Assembly: GCA_050084985.1 (NCBI GenBank)
Contig: JBITNC010000001.1
Coordinates: forward strand, 24,490,001 to 24,554,000
Reading direction: 5' to 3'
Source of the DNA: Nageia nagi
Taxonomy: Eukaryota; Pinophyta
DNA length: 64,000 nt
The notes beneath the pieces are model-generated. The model searched no databases, was not told the DNA's origin, and saw only the letters and a list, made by a program, of their open reading frames with translations. How positions within the stretch are numbered: the stretch's first letter is position 1; each line of letters opens with the position of its first letter. Shown one piece after another: positions 36,840 to 47,518 of the stretch. Both the position numbers and the translations under genes were made by a program.

Positions 36840-37860
36840 ATGGGAGACTCCTTTTTACCCAAACAAATTCTTGATGGTTTCAACTTTGGAATTTGGAAGC
36901 CATGGATGAGAGTTGAATTACAAGCAAGAAAGCTTTGGCAAATAGTGAATGAAAACCTGTACATCCTATAGATGAGAAAGCAATAGAGGTTTACAACACA
37001 AAGAATGAGTTGGAAACCTCTATGATATTTCATGCAGTTTTAGATGATATGCTCTTGATGATTTCTAGTTCAACCTTAACAAAAGAAGCTTGGGATAAGC
37101 TTAAACAAATCTACCTTGGTTCAAACTTTTTAAGAAAGTTTACCATTCTCCAAAAGTTGCTTCAATCTTTTGAAGGAGAAGATGAAAATGTTGCCATATA
37201 CTTGAATAAAATTATTGAACTAAGGACCCAACTTATTGCTTGTGAGTGCAATTGGATCAATTATGAGTTCATGGTATTCATCATTCTTCAACTTATGGAA
37301 ACTTTTTGAAAGTTATGCAAACAAGGCTTGATGATGAAGAAGAATTCTTCTCCTTTGAGAACCTTTCTAGGCACCTTTTGAAGCATGAGAAAACCCTTAA
37401 CAATAAGGTGTTGATTTCTTCTCCTAAGAATAATAACATTGCTCTTGGAGCAACCAAAACTTCTTTCAAGAAAAAGTTTAACCATCAAAAGAAATCTTAG
37501 CCTTCTTCCTCCAAAAGGTTTGAGAAAAGAGGCAATAGCAACAACAACAATAGCAATAATGGCAACAATAGGAACAATAACAATAGTAGAAATAATGGCA
37601 ATAATGAAAATAATAAAAATAGTAGAAACAATGACAACAACAACCACTTCAAGAAAAGATATGAAAAAGGCAAAGCAAATAATCCATATCTTAAAGAAAT
37701 GTTCGATGGTAATTATAACTATTATGGCATCTAAGGTCAAAAAGAAGTTGATTGCTACAAAAAGAAAAGAGAGGAAAAGAATAAAGGCAATGGAAATGTA
37801 AATAATTTAAAAAAAAAAAAGCATATTCAATCTATTTTTACTACAGTGATATACTCCTTA
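36840..37860 (+). pseudogene. Copia gag remnant of element B
   Basis: The ATG at 36840 begins MGDSFLPKQILDGFNFGIW. After an early stop the reading continues in another frame with the UBN2-type capsid region (LTKEAWDKLKQIYLGSNF, near 37078-37130; IIELRTQLIACECNW near 37215). A strongly asparagine-rich linker covers about 37531-37650. The zinc knuckle region (around 37700) keeps YYG and DCYKKK but lacks the first two cysteines. Confidence 0.8.
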
Positions 37861-37879
37861 TCTTGCTCTTTTTTATCTA

Positions 37880-40215
37880 ATTAGATTATTGATTTTGGTT
37901 GCACTAATCACCTATGCTTTGAAAAGGAAAAGTTTGAGAACTTTCACAAGTATAGAAAAGATGCAGTTGTGCTAGGTGATAACTCTACCTATGAAGTCCA
38001 AAAAATTTGGAGTGTGTTGATTCATGGAAAGATTCTTGACAATGTGCTTTATGTTCATAAGCTTAGGATGAAACTTCTCTCCATGATCCAAGTTGCTAGA
38101 AAAGGGTACTCTTTTGAGTTCGACTCTCAATCCTGGTGCATTAAGAAAGGAATTACCACATTAGTTAAAGGATCAATGAAAGATGATTTTTACATTATGT
38201 ATCAAGTTCCATCTAATATATGTCTTTCTACAAGTCTATGTTCTAGAGGTAATCTTTGGCACCAATGTTTAGAGCACCTTAACCATAAGAGTATTCAAGT
38301 CATGAAAAACCAAGAACTTATGGAAGGTTTACCTTCAATTTCTCTTTCAATTGGTCTATACGAGAAGTGCATTTTTGGAAAGATGCATAGATAAAATTTT
38401 GAAAAAGATAAGGTAATAAGAGCATCTTAACCTCTTCAACTTATGCATTCAGATTTGATGGGTCCATTTTAGACTAAGTTACTTGGAAGACAATCTCATG
38501 TCTTAACCTTCATTTATGAATTTAGTAGGATGACCTTTGGCTATCTACTTGAGCATAAGGATAAAACCTTTGAGAATTTTAAGGTTTTTAAGGTCTTTGT
38601 TTAGAATCAAACTAACCTTAAAATCAAGATGTTTTGATAAGATAATAGGGGAGAATATAATAGGAATGAGTTCAATGACTATTATGCTAAGTATGGAATC
38701 AAGAGGTAGTTTACAATTCCTTACACTTCTCAATAGAATAGTGTTATCGAAAAAAATAGAACAATTATGGATATGGCTAGATGCATGTTGGGTAATCTTC
38801 CTAGTTTCTTATGGGGTGAAGCTATACCTTGAATAGGTGTCCCACAAAAGTTATTCAGAGTGAAACTCTTTTTGATGCATGGTAAAAAAAAAACCTAACA
38901 TTTTTCATCTTAGGGTGTTTTTTTGTGAAGCATTCTCCTACATTATTTCTAAGAAAAGGAAGAAGTTGGATAAAAGAGCTAAAAAATGCATCTTTATGGG
39001 TTATGATAGTCATCATAGAGGCTACAGGCTCTAGTCTCCATACTACAAAGCTATGTTTATTTCAAGAGATGTAAAGTTCAATGAACTTCATGAAGAATCT
39101 ACTTATAATGAGGATGTTGATGATCCAGAGGAATATTTAGTTGCACCTAACTAGTTAGATATTGATGTATACAAGTCATCTCAAGAACAAAATTCTCCAA
39201 CATAAAGGGTAACAAAGAGCATGACCTTGAACAAATCCTTATTTGCCAAGATTGACAACAAGCATGAGACCTCAACCTTCAAAAAAGCTTCAAAGCATGA
39301 GTGCTGGATGGAAGCCATGAAAGTGGAGTATGAGGCACTTATGAAAAATAAAACTTGGGACTTGGTTCCTTATCCTAATGAGAAGAATATGATTGGTAAT
39401 AAGTGGATCTACAAGGTCAAATTCAATTCAATTGAAGATATTGAGAAATACAAGTTAGGTTAGTAGCTAAAGGTTTTGCTAAAAAATATGATGTAGATTA
39501 TGAGAAAACCTTTTCTCCCATGGTAAATATGCCTAATGTGAGAATTATCCTTGCTCTTTTTATAGCTCAAAGATGAAAATTTTTTCAACTTGACATCAAG
39601 AGTGCATTTTTCAATGGTGACTTAGATGTAAAAATCTTTATGAATCAACCAAAAGGGTTTTTTTTGTGGAAGGTAAAGAGCCCTTTATGTGCAAGCTAAA
39701 GAAGTCATTGTATAGACTTAAGCAAGCACCTAAAGCTTGATATAAGAAGATTTTAGGGTATTTTGTAAACATTATTTTCTCTATGTGCTTTTTAGAATTC
39801 AATTTATATATGCTCACTTTGAGAAAAGATGTGGTCTTGATTCTCCTTTATGTGAATGATCTTTTGATTATTGGAAATAATGATGAAATCATTCAAGAGT
39901 GCATATCCAAACTTAAGATAAAATTTAAAATGATTGATCTTAGTCTCTTGCATTACTATCTTAGAATGCAAATGTATCAATACAAGAATTGTACTTACCT
40001 TAGACAGTCTAAGTATATATCAAACATATTACAGACATTTGGAATGGAAGAGTGTAGATATGATACAATTCTAGTCTCTCCTAGAATCACTATTTCTCTA
40101 AGCTTCTACTCTCAATTGGCTAATGCTACAGCTTATAGGCAATTAATTTCTTCACCAAGCCCCTTTAAGAAGCTCAATTTTGTAAGCTTAGGGATGCTAT
40201 CGAGTTGGTGAAGTT
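37880..40215 (+). pseudogene. Copia pol remnant of element B, RNase H missing
   Basis: Protease IIDFGCTNHLCFEKEKF starts at 37885 (DFGC 37891-37902). Pre-integrase LWHQCLEHLNHKS follows near 38260. Integrase core words LGRQSHVLTFIYEFSRMTF (38480-38540) and DNRGEYNRNEFNDYYAKYG (38640-38695) are broken by stops. The RT blocks include VEYEALMKNKTWDLVPYPNE (39327-39386), DIKSAFFNGDLDVKIFMNQ-like (39590-39650) and YVND (39849-39860) in place of YVDD. After YRQLI (40134-40148) the frame jumps to an FTKPL-like C-terminus, so the RNase H domain is deleted. Confidence 0.85.
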
Positions 40216-40947
40216 GCCCTTAAGGGAGAGTAAAGTTTGAATACTTGTGTTGAATTCATGTTTATGATGACAACTTCACCCCTAGGAGGATTTTATACTG
40301 TATAGTATTGATTTTATTGTACACTTTCATGGTAAGTTCGCTCTATGTGAGAAACTTGTTGTACAAAGTTTTAAAAGTAAAAATATTGGTCAATCTAGCA
40401 TTTTTTAGTTATCCATATGTGAAGAACTCTTATGTATATTTTAGCATTATTCAATTATCCATATGTGAGAAACTCGTATGTGCATACTCTATTTTGTAAT
40501 AATAATCAAAACATGTTTTATATACAATAGATGTCTATGAGTTTTTGGCATGGCATCTTCATGATGACTTATAATGCACCATTTTTTAGTTTATGATGGC
40601 ATTTGTGTGCTTCATCTATCCTTGTTGATAAGAATTTGTTGCATTTAATTGATCTTGTTATTTGAACTGCTTATGACTTGTAGGTTCCTTTAAGATTGCA
40701 GGTTACTTACCTTAGGTATGCAGGCTCTTGGAGACTCTTCATGACTTCTAGTTGGATGACTACTTCATGTACATTGAAATCGGTTATGGTTAATAATTGT
40801 ATTTTTCAAAGTAGTGAATCTCAAACTATATCTTTATTACTTCACAAATATATAAAAATTTCTCATATTCATTGTATCTGTTTGAAGGAGATCTCTCTTA
40901 CTTTCTCTCTTTCTTCTCTCTTATTTGCTTTATCCCAATATTGCATT

Positions 40948-40956
40948 AAGGGGGAG
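40948..40956 (+). promoter_or_regulatory. Polypurine tract of element B
   Basis: AAGGGGGAG directly precedes TGTTAGAATA of the 3' LTR. Same sequence and position as in element A. Confidence 0.85.
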
Positions 40957-41437
40957 TGTTAGAATATAGTTATGTAATAATATTATACGTAAGTTTACTA
41001 ATAATTAAGGGTATCATTTGATACCTTAAGTATTTAAGTGAATATGATAATGTAACTTATCCTACACTCCATGTCATTAGCATGTCCCTTGGGTAAAAGG
41101 ATGTGAATGTCATGCTTTTGTACATTGGATAAAAGAGTGATTCAAAGAGGGATTTTGGCCTATAAATAGAAGGCTCCCTCTTTGTAATAATACACTAATT
41201 TATAAAGTAAAGTTATGCTATAGGATAGTGTTTATAAAAAAAGATTAGGAGGATTGTAGGAGTTCATATTTATGAATGAAGTGAGATCTAGTTAGTGGAT
41301 GTACTCCTAGTTGCAGGAACCACCTATATCTTGAGTTATGTTTGTGAGATTGATTTGCATATTGTTAGATATGATTTGTGAGCTTTCATATGATCTTGGT
41401 TGTTTAGAGTTGTTCATGTTATAGTTTAATTCCCTCA
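40957..41437 (+). mobile_element. 3' LTR of element B, shared with the following partial element
   Basis: It starts TGTTAGAATATAG and ends AATTCCCTCA, 481 bp. TATAAATA lies at 41161-41168. Because a primer site and leader follow directly, this LTR also serves as the 5' LTR of the partial copy at 41438-42841. Confidence 0.9.
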
Positions 41438-42841
41438 TGTGGTATCAAAGCTTGCTATGGAAGCTCTTCTTCAACATTTTGGGAGATATTCATCCTTATT
41501 CATCATGTTTGGAGGTTTACTCTTCATTGTGAGGTAAAATCAAGAGAAGGTATAACTCTTTCATTTTATTGGCTTTTTTCACCAATGATATTAAATTATA
41601 TGTTATGTGCTAGTTCATTTGCTTTGGGCAATTTGACTTATATATTTTTTTTATCACAAAAAAATTACCTTAATCCTCCTATTAAAAAAATTATAGTTGT
41701 ACTCAAGAAGTTTTTTTTTATATTTATACTAACACAAAGATAATGTTTTTCCCATTTACTAAAATTATTATTAAAATAATTGTAAATGGTTCATTTATTC
41801 AAGAGATGATCATTTTCTTTTATAACAAAAAAAAGCTCTATTGTTATTTGGTACTAACAAAAAGAAGGGGGAAGTGTGTGTTTTTTTTTTTGTAAAAATT
41901 TATATGCATTACTTACACTAGTATATACTTTTTTTAATGTTGTTGGGCTGCTCTTTGTTTTGTTTATAAAAGAAAGGGGTAAGGGGGAAATATGGTGGCT
42001 AGCAGTGTAGCTCCTGGCTGGTGGAGGTAGAGGATCTAGTGGTGAATAGCATAGCTCCTGACTGGTGGTAGTTCTCCTCCTTATCTATGCTTGCTCTTTG
42101 TTGGCCTATGTAGGCTCCCTCCTCACTTCTCTTTATGCCACTCCTTGTGGCTCCCAACTTGTCACTCCTCCACACTATTTCCCCTTTATAGCCCATTAAT
42201 GTTTCCCCTCATAGCATTGCACCCCTTTTTGTGGCTCCATCTCACTGCATCATCACTCATGACTAGCTCCTTACCACCACTCATGAATCCATCTATTTCA
42301 TCGTTCACAACTCCCTCCTCACCATTGCTTCTCCATGGCACTCCTCATAGCTCCCATGGATGTTACTCCTCGTAGAACACTCCTATGTTGACATCGCTCC
42401 TTGTACCTCCTCTCCTTTTTGGTGTTATTATTTAACTTGCATGGTCTTCTTTATTTTATTAACAAACTCCATCTTTCTACAAGTGCACGATCATTTGGTA
42501 TTAAATGGGAGTCTTTTTTCTCTTTCTTGGTGTTTGTTCACATAATTTTTTTTTGCTTTGCTTTGCAACCAACCTATCCTCATTAAGGTATATCTAACTT
42601 AGAGTACTTTGGCAAATTTTTTTGCATTAAATAGCTAAGTTGAATGCAATTTTTTTGAGTACATGCCTTCCAAATTATGTACTCTTCATTAATTTCTCTT
42701 AGGTTTAATGATGAGTATTTTACTTGTTAAATGGAGAAATTTATTATGAAGTGCACAATTTAAATGCTTACTCATCATGCACTTTTATTTGAATAAAAGG
42801 ATTTTTTTTTTAAAGCACGAGGAAATCTTTTTTTACTTAGT
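41438..42841 (+). mobile_element. Extra truncated leader copy of the same copia family
   Basis: TGGTATCAAAGC (41440-41451), a primer site with one change, follows the LTR after two bases. The next 1.4 kb is colinear with 34011-35422 of element B (AAGCTCTTNTTCAAYATTTTGGGA, TTGTGAGGTAAAATCAAGAGAA and the CTCC-rich block near 42000-42420). Similarity stops after TTTACTTAGT at 42841, and a LINE fragment begins. Gag, pol and a third LTR are absent. Confidence 0.85.
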
Positions 42842-43964
42842 GAAAATGCAATGCATTTATGATCTTTGTAACTCACCCATGATTTCAGAGTATGGTCTTC
42901 TTTGAATAAGCAATGATAATGAATTTAAATTTCATAGTATATAGGGTAAATGAATATAAAATGCTCTTCAATATTTGGTTCCATGTTGCATGTCCTACAT
43001 ATACATCATTATCCACTAATATGGTAGTATGTCTTGATACAAAGTTGATGTGAGAAAATCCTTATTTGACTAAGAGGGAATTTGAGACCATGCAATATGA
43101 GCATTTTTATGTAATCAAGGATTACAATAACATCATTCTCTAATTTTATGTAAACATGAAGATAATGTAAGAGCTTTGGTGAAAGAAATTTTTTCAATTC
43201 AATCCAAGTTTCCTCATGTAAGCTGAGTATATTTCCTTCCTAATCATTTTATTAATATCTCTAGTAGAAGGATAAGAGGTCTTACATGAGAGTTGAGAGG
43301 GAAGAAATTTGATCAATATATAGGCCTATGGATTGCAAAATAGAATTGGCCTTTGAGTACCAACATTGGAGAATACCTTTACTTACAAGTTGCATTGAGT
43401 ATTTGAGTGCTAAGAGAGGGTATCTCTTCATGTTAGGAGATGTTGATATTATACGATAAATTCTATTTAGAAGCCTAATAATATGGACTATTATAAGAGG
43501 AAACATGGGATATGCATCAAATTTAGCCAAAATGATGGAATTAGGAATAATTATTTTATTCTAAATGGATTTTGAAAGTATATTGACCAAAACCCTCTCA
43601 ATGCAGTCCCAACCAGAATGTCTCATATTAGGTCCCCAAACTTCACAACTATAAAGCAAAGTTGGATATAGAAGTACATGAATGAGTTTAATTTTATCAT
43701 GAAATTTTGAAACTATAATTGAAAATATTATCTCTTGAGTGAGATAGGTCAACATAACTTTTATTCAATCTATTTAAGAAGTTGGGATCAAGCTAAAAGT
43801 AGGATCTATGAAGAGTACACCCAAACCAGTGTTTGAGGTGACTATCTTGATAGGTTGACATTGGAAAGTGAGGTGGATTTTTGAAGCATATGTTCTTGAA
43901 ATAACTTCAATACCATATATCATAGTGTCAATCTAGCATTGAAGCTTAACTATTGTATGAAATA
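42842..43964 (-). mobile_element. LINE fragment, C-terminal region, minus strand
   Basis: Minus-strand frames contain LIHVLLYPTLLYSCEVWGPN (about 43605-43665), which corresponds to the VTPVILYGCEVWG-type block after RT in RTE-like LINEs, then KRYPLLALKYSMQLVSKG near 43390-43440. Several frameshifts separate the blocks. It resembles the LINE at 16.9-19.1 kb in type but is a different part and copy. It abuts the truncated copia leader on one side and an LTR on the other. Confidence 0.6.
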
Positions 43965-44532
43965 TGTTAGAATGTGTAACTTTTACGTAGTTAGTTTAAG
44001 TTAGAGGATAATTATTGATCCTTATTTTTTATTTTTGGTATAAGGAATATTTTAAAGGAATTCCCATACCTTTTTGTCCTTTTATGGACTTATGAATATT
44101 CTAATAAATATGTGAGAATAATTCTTTTTTTTTCTCTTACGAGATGATTCTACAATGGGATTTACATGAATTTATAACTCATTCTATAATGGGTATTATT
44201 TTATAATTCTCACCTTTTCTTGTGCAAGGTGGTAAGTTTAGAATATGGGAGTTAATTTGTAACTCCATCTCTCTATCTCTATTTATTGAGGTGCTCTCTC
44301 CTCTTTTCTTCACCTAGTAATTCCCCTAATTTTTGTATAAGTTCTCTTATATATTTTTTTCTTTTATCATTCTTGTAATATAGGTATATTTTTCTGTATT
44401 CCCCCTTTAACAAGTTTCTTGTCTCTCTCCATTTTGTGCATGCTTAGTCTTGATGGTATATTTCCTTACTTTGCAACTTTTACTTTCAAATTTAGCAATA
44501 AAATTATTTCAACCCTCCTAATATTTCTAACA
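43965..44532 (+). mobile_element. Copia-type LTR (568 bp) with adjacent primer site
   Basis: Termini TGTTAGAA (43965) and TTCTAACA (44532) are perfect 8-bp inverted repeats, as expected for LTR ends. ATGGTACCATGCTA follows and resembles the ATGGTATCAGAGCTA primer region with small changes. I therefore read it as a 5' LTR whose internal region is lost after about 44960. It is unlike the A/B family LTR apart from the terminal TGTTAGAAT. The bases preceding it (AAATA) are not duplicated after it. Confidence 0.6.
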
Positions 44533-44967
44533 TGGTACCATGCTATTATTGCTAATCTTATTTTGAGTAAATAGTTTTTGTAGGTTTTTTATTCTATATT
44601 TTTTAGGAGTATTTTTATTTTTATTTTTGGAGAGATTTTTTTTAATTTTTCCTAAATATTTTTTAATTTTTTCTAAATATTTTTTTATATGTTTTATTGC
44701 TAGAGTTTCTTACAATTATCTTAAAAGGGCTCACTGATTTCCTCCTTGTGTGCATGATTTTTTTTATCTGTAGAAATATATATTTTTTTATTAAAAAAAT
44801 TAATTTATTTTTATATAAAAATAATTATTTTTACTATAAGTTTTTTTTGGTAAGGGTAAATTTATTAAAGGAGATTATTTATATAAGTCTCCCAAAACTT
44901 GTCTTACATTTAGATTTTCAATATATGGATATTTGATACATATTCAAGTCAAAAAGGGTTAAACATT

Positions 44968-45995
44968 ATGGCTTCTCATGCCATGCCATTCATCTTCTTC
45001 CTCCCTAGGATTTGCCACCTATACGAATGCATGATCATTCAAAGTCTAGTGCTTGAGGACATCTAAAGCTCTCTTGTGTATATTGAAGGTGGACCAAAAT
45101 ATTATGAGCTCTATTTATGTGAAGCCCTCCTCTATGTGAATTGAGACTAATTTTGGTATCTCTTCACATCACTTGGCTACATATACCTCAACTTGTTTCT
45201 TTTTGGATGTGAAATAATCATCCCAATATTTTTGAATTGCAACCTTGACTATCATGATGTTGTTCCATTCCTCTAAGTTTCCCTAGTATATAATGTCGAA
45301 GAAGAATTTAAATAACTCTTTTTAGTTAAAAAAACTCCTTTTCAATTGGTAAGGCCCAAGTTCCATTTTAGCTACTATTTCTAGGATTTCCAAAGCTAGG
45401 ATATCATCCTCTGTAGGCAGAGTCTCCTCCATTATCTCCATAGGAAGAGTTTCCTCCTCTATCTTTTAGGAAAATGTTTCCTCCACTATCTCCTTAGGAA
45501 AATTTTCCTCCACCATCTTCATAGGGTCATAATATGAATCTATTGACTCAAAGACATACATGTCATCAAAAATCTCAATTGGTGTGGTCCAAGCCTCCTT
45601 TAGTGATTCTACATCCATCCATGGGGAGATGGGATATCTAAATGAACATGTTCTATAGCTAGAGGTGGGGAGGGGGAATTCATGTGCTGCTGAATAGGAG
45701 AAGAACCCTTTGCTTGGGAATTCAAAGGAACCATTTGTAAAGGGATAATTCATTGCCTTGTACCCCCCAATAGATAAGTTTATCAAAATTTTAATCAAGC
45801 CTTGATGGAGGGGCATGCATCTTGTATTCTTACATATGTAAGAATCCATCAAATGAAATAGAAAATATGGCAAGTTTACTTGTAATTTTCCTTTGAAGTG
45901 GGACAATAGGGGAAGTGGAAGCCATTGATCTTTGAATGTCATCCTTCCAAGGTGAACAATTTCACTAATGCCTTGGCAACTTCATTCCATGCATA
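44968..45995 (-). pseudogene. Unassigned retroelement-like reading frame, minus strand
   Basis: A 158-codon open frame (45466-45942) includes SHFKGKLQVNLPYFLF, YRTCSFRYPISPWMD and EIFDDMYVFESIDSYYDP. After a stop and a shift the same strand continues with MELGPYQLKRSFFN, ELFKFFFDIIY and VANPREEEDEWHGMRS down to about 44968. This continuity over some 1 kb suggests a real, decayed protein. I recall similar frames as repeats in conifer sequence, but cannot name the family. Its upstream part is cut off where the LTR of element C begins. Confidence 0.45.
45423..45530 (-). repeat. Four 27-bp tandem repeats encoding EE-rich nonapeptides
   Basis: TYTCCTCCATTATCTCCATAGG-like words start at 45423, 45450, 45477 and 45504 with exact 27-bp spacing. 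On the minus strand they encode units of the type KMVEENFPK, KEIVEETFS and MEIMEETLP, in frame with the unassigned protein. One unit has acquired a stop. Confidence 0.85.
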
Positions 45996-47455
45996 TAGAT
46001 GAGCAACTTTGTTGTTTTAAATTTTTTCCAAAAATGCCCCGAAGTATGAGAAACATAAATATGCACAAAACTAAGCACGTGAAGTTTTTGACAAAATGCC
46101 TATGAAATCTTCATCAGAGGCCACTTTGCAAGAAGTGTTGTGTGCAAAATATGAGGATTTATACCTTCAAATTTAGACATAATATAATTGGTTATATAGA
46201 GAATACATGATTCAAATTTCATATTAAACCGTGCATCTAGCAATAAGTTATGGCTCATTGAAAATGCCACCAAAGCTCTTTTTTCCTATTTTCTTAGCTT
46301 TGGCATATGAATTGTTTGACGAAATGCCTCTGGAGTTTGTACGAGAAAATTTAATTAAGTTTTGGACTATAGAGGGATACAATGTGTTTGATGAAATGTC
46401 CAAATGGATTTTAGTGGTAAGAAAAAAGGAATATTGGGTATTGTTTTATGAAATGCTCCTCATTTTATTTTATGGCATGTGGCATATTAAATCAACTATT
46501 ACACATAAATGAAAAATATATAGAATGTATAGTGGAAAAATATAATACACATAAAATTATTATTTCCAAGGAATTTTTGAAGAACCCATAAGTGGTGTGA
46601 AGAGAAAAATAGAAGATATATTACCCAACCAAATAAAAGAAGAGATAACTATGTATTTTTTTGAGTGTGCAACAAGGAAATGAATATATGATATATTTGA
46701 GTACCTAGAAAAAGAAGATGTGTCAAATTGAAGAAGTAATTGATCTAGTCTCGTGATAGTCAAAATCATGTCAATGCTTGAAAGGTTCTTAATATGCACA
46801 ATTTGGCATTCAATTTACTTATGTGCATGGTATTGGGTCTCATCTTCATGGAGTAGCATATGTAATGAGTCAAAAGCATCTTATTAGTAAGGGGCTTTAG
46901 TTTTTCTTTATGACAAGGCAACAATTAATATTCTAGGTGTTATAGATCCATTTTCATATTTTTTTGGACAAATGTGAGAAGTGTGTGTGTAGAAATAATT
47001 GATAGTGTGTGTGAAGTATTAAGGAGATAAGTGAGAAAATAGAAGAGGGAGCAAAGGTAATGTTTTGATCTAGATCATGCAAGATCTTATGTGAACTATA
47101 ATCAATCCTATATATTCTTTGTTTGAGTTTGTCAAGTGGGTGCTTGGTGAGAGGATTCGATGCTCCTTATAGTTGGTGTTGCAGAATGATAGGGTAGGTG
47201 ATGTTATTCCTTGTAATTGGTGTTGCAAAATTTATAACATTTTCATGGATGGATTTGGATTGTAGTCCAAGTAGTCATTTTGGGGATGTAGCCAAACTAG
47301 TGAACCTTATTACATCTTGTGTTGTGTGTTATTTTTGATGTGCTTGCTCATTTGATTTCAATTTTGCATTGCTTTTATTTCAAAAGTTAAAAATTTGAAT
47401 TTAGTTTTTAGACACATTGATTCACCCCCCTCTCAATGTCACATGAAGTTCAACA
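45996..47455 (+). mobile_element. 5' LTR of element C, missing its first ~600 bp
   Basis: It is colinear with about 53400-54847 of the right LTR (CCAAAAATGCYYYGAAGTATGAGAAACATAAA at 46028 and 53450; GAGAAGTGTGTGTGTAGAAATAATTGA at 46976 and 54390). The right LTR extends about 600 bp further upstream. Here that part is replaced by the unassigned minus-strand frame, so the 5' end was lost after insertion. Confidence 0.85.
46084..46458 (+). pseudogene. PPR-like fragment inside the left LTR of element C
   Basis: Four motifs lie in one reading frame: VFDKMP (46084, preceded by ARE), LFDEMP (46312), VFDEMS (46384) and LFYEML (46441). ARxVFDxMP and xLFDEMP are the hallmark helix-B segments of plant PLS-type pentatricopeptide repeats (organelle RNA-binding proteins). 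Three stops lie between the first and second motif, and spacings (76, 24 and 19 residues) are not the regular 31-36, so at best it is a decayed, internally deleted piece. The alternative is coincidence in an AT-rich LTR. Confidence 0.4.
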
Positions 47456-47457
47456 AT

Positions 47458-47469
47458 TGGTATTAGAGC
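47458..47469 (+). promoter_or_regulatory. Primer-binding site of element C
   Basis: TGGTATTAGAGC lies two bases after the LTR end CAACA; one transition from the usual tRNA-iMet-complementary TGGTATCAGAGC. Confidence 0.85.
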
Positions 47470-47518
47470 AAGTTCCTATTTTAGCTTAATTAGCTAGGGA
47501 GATCTTAGACATACCATA

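Larger units (their letters stand above)
33540..41437 (+). mobile_element. Ty1/copia retrotransposon B, plus strand, same family as A
   Basis: Order on the plus strand: 5' LTR (5'-truncated, 33540-33996), mutated primer site, leader of about 2.83 kb, gag, protease, integrase, RT, polypurine tract and 3' LTR (40957-41437). LTR, leader, Gag and Pol match element A closely in reverse orientation. The two LTRs differ at roughly 8% by eye. RNase H is deleted and stops are frequent. A further primer site and leader copy follow the 3' LTR, so the element is part of a tandem LTR structure. Confidence 0.9.

Noticed and set aside
37288-37740. 150-codon minus-strand frame over the gag of element B
   Set aside because: It is the antisense shadow of the asparagine-rich Gag segment (AAY read as Ile/Val-rich) and has no independent support.
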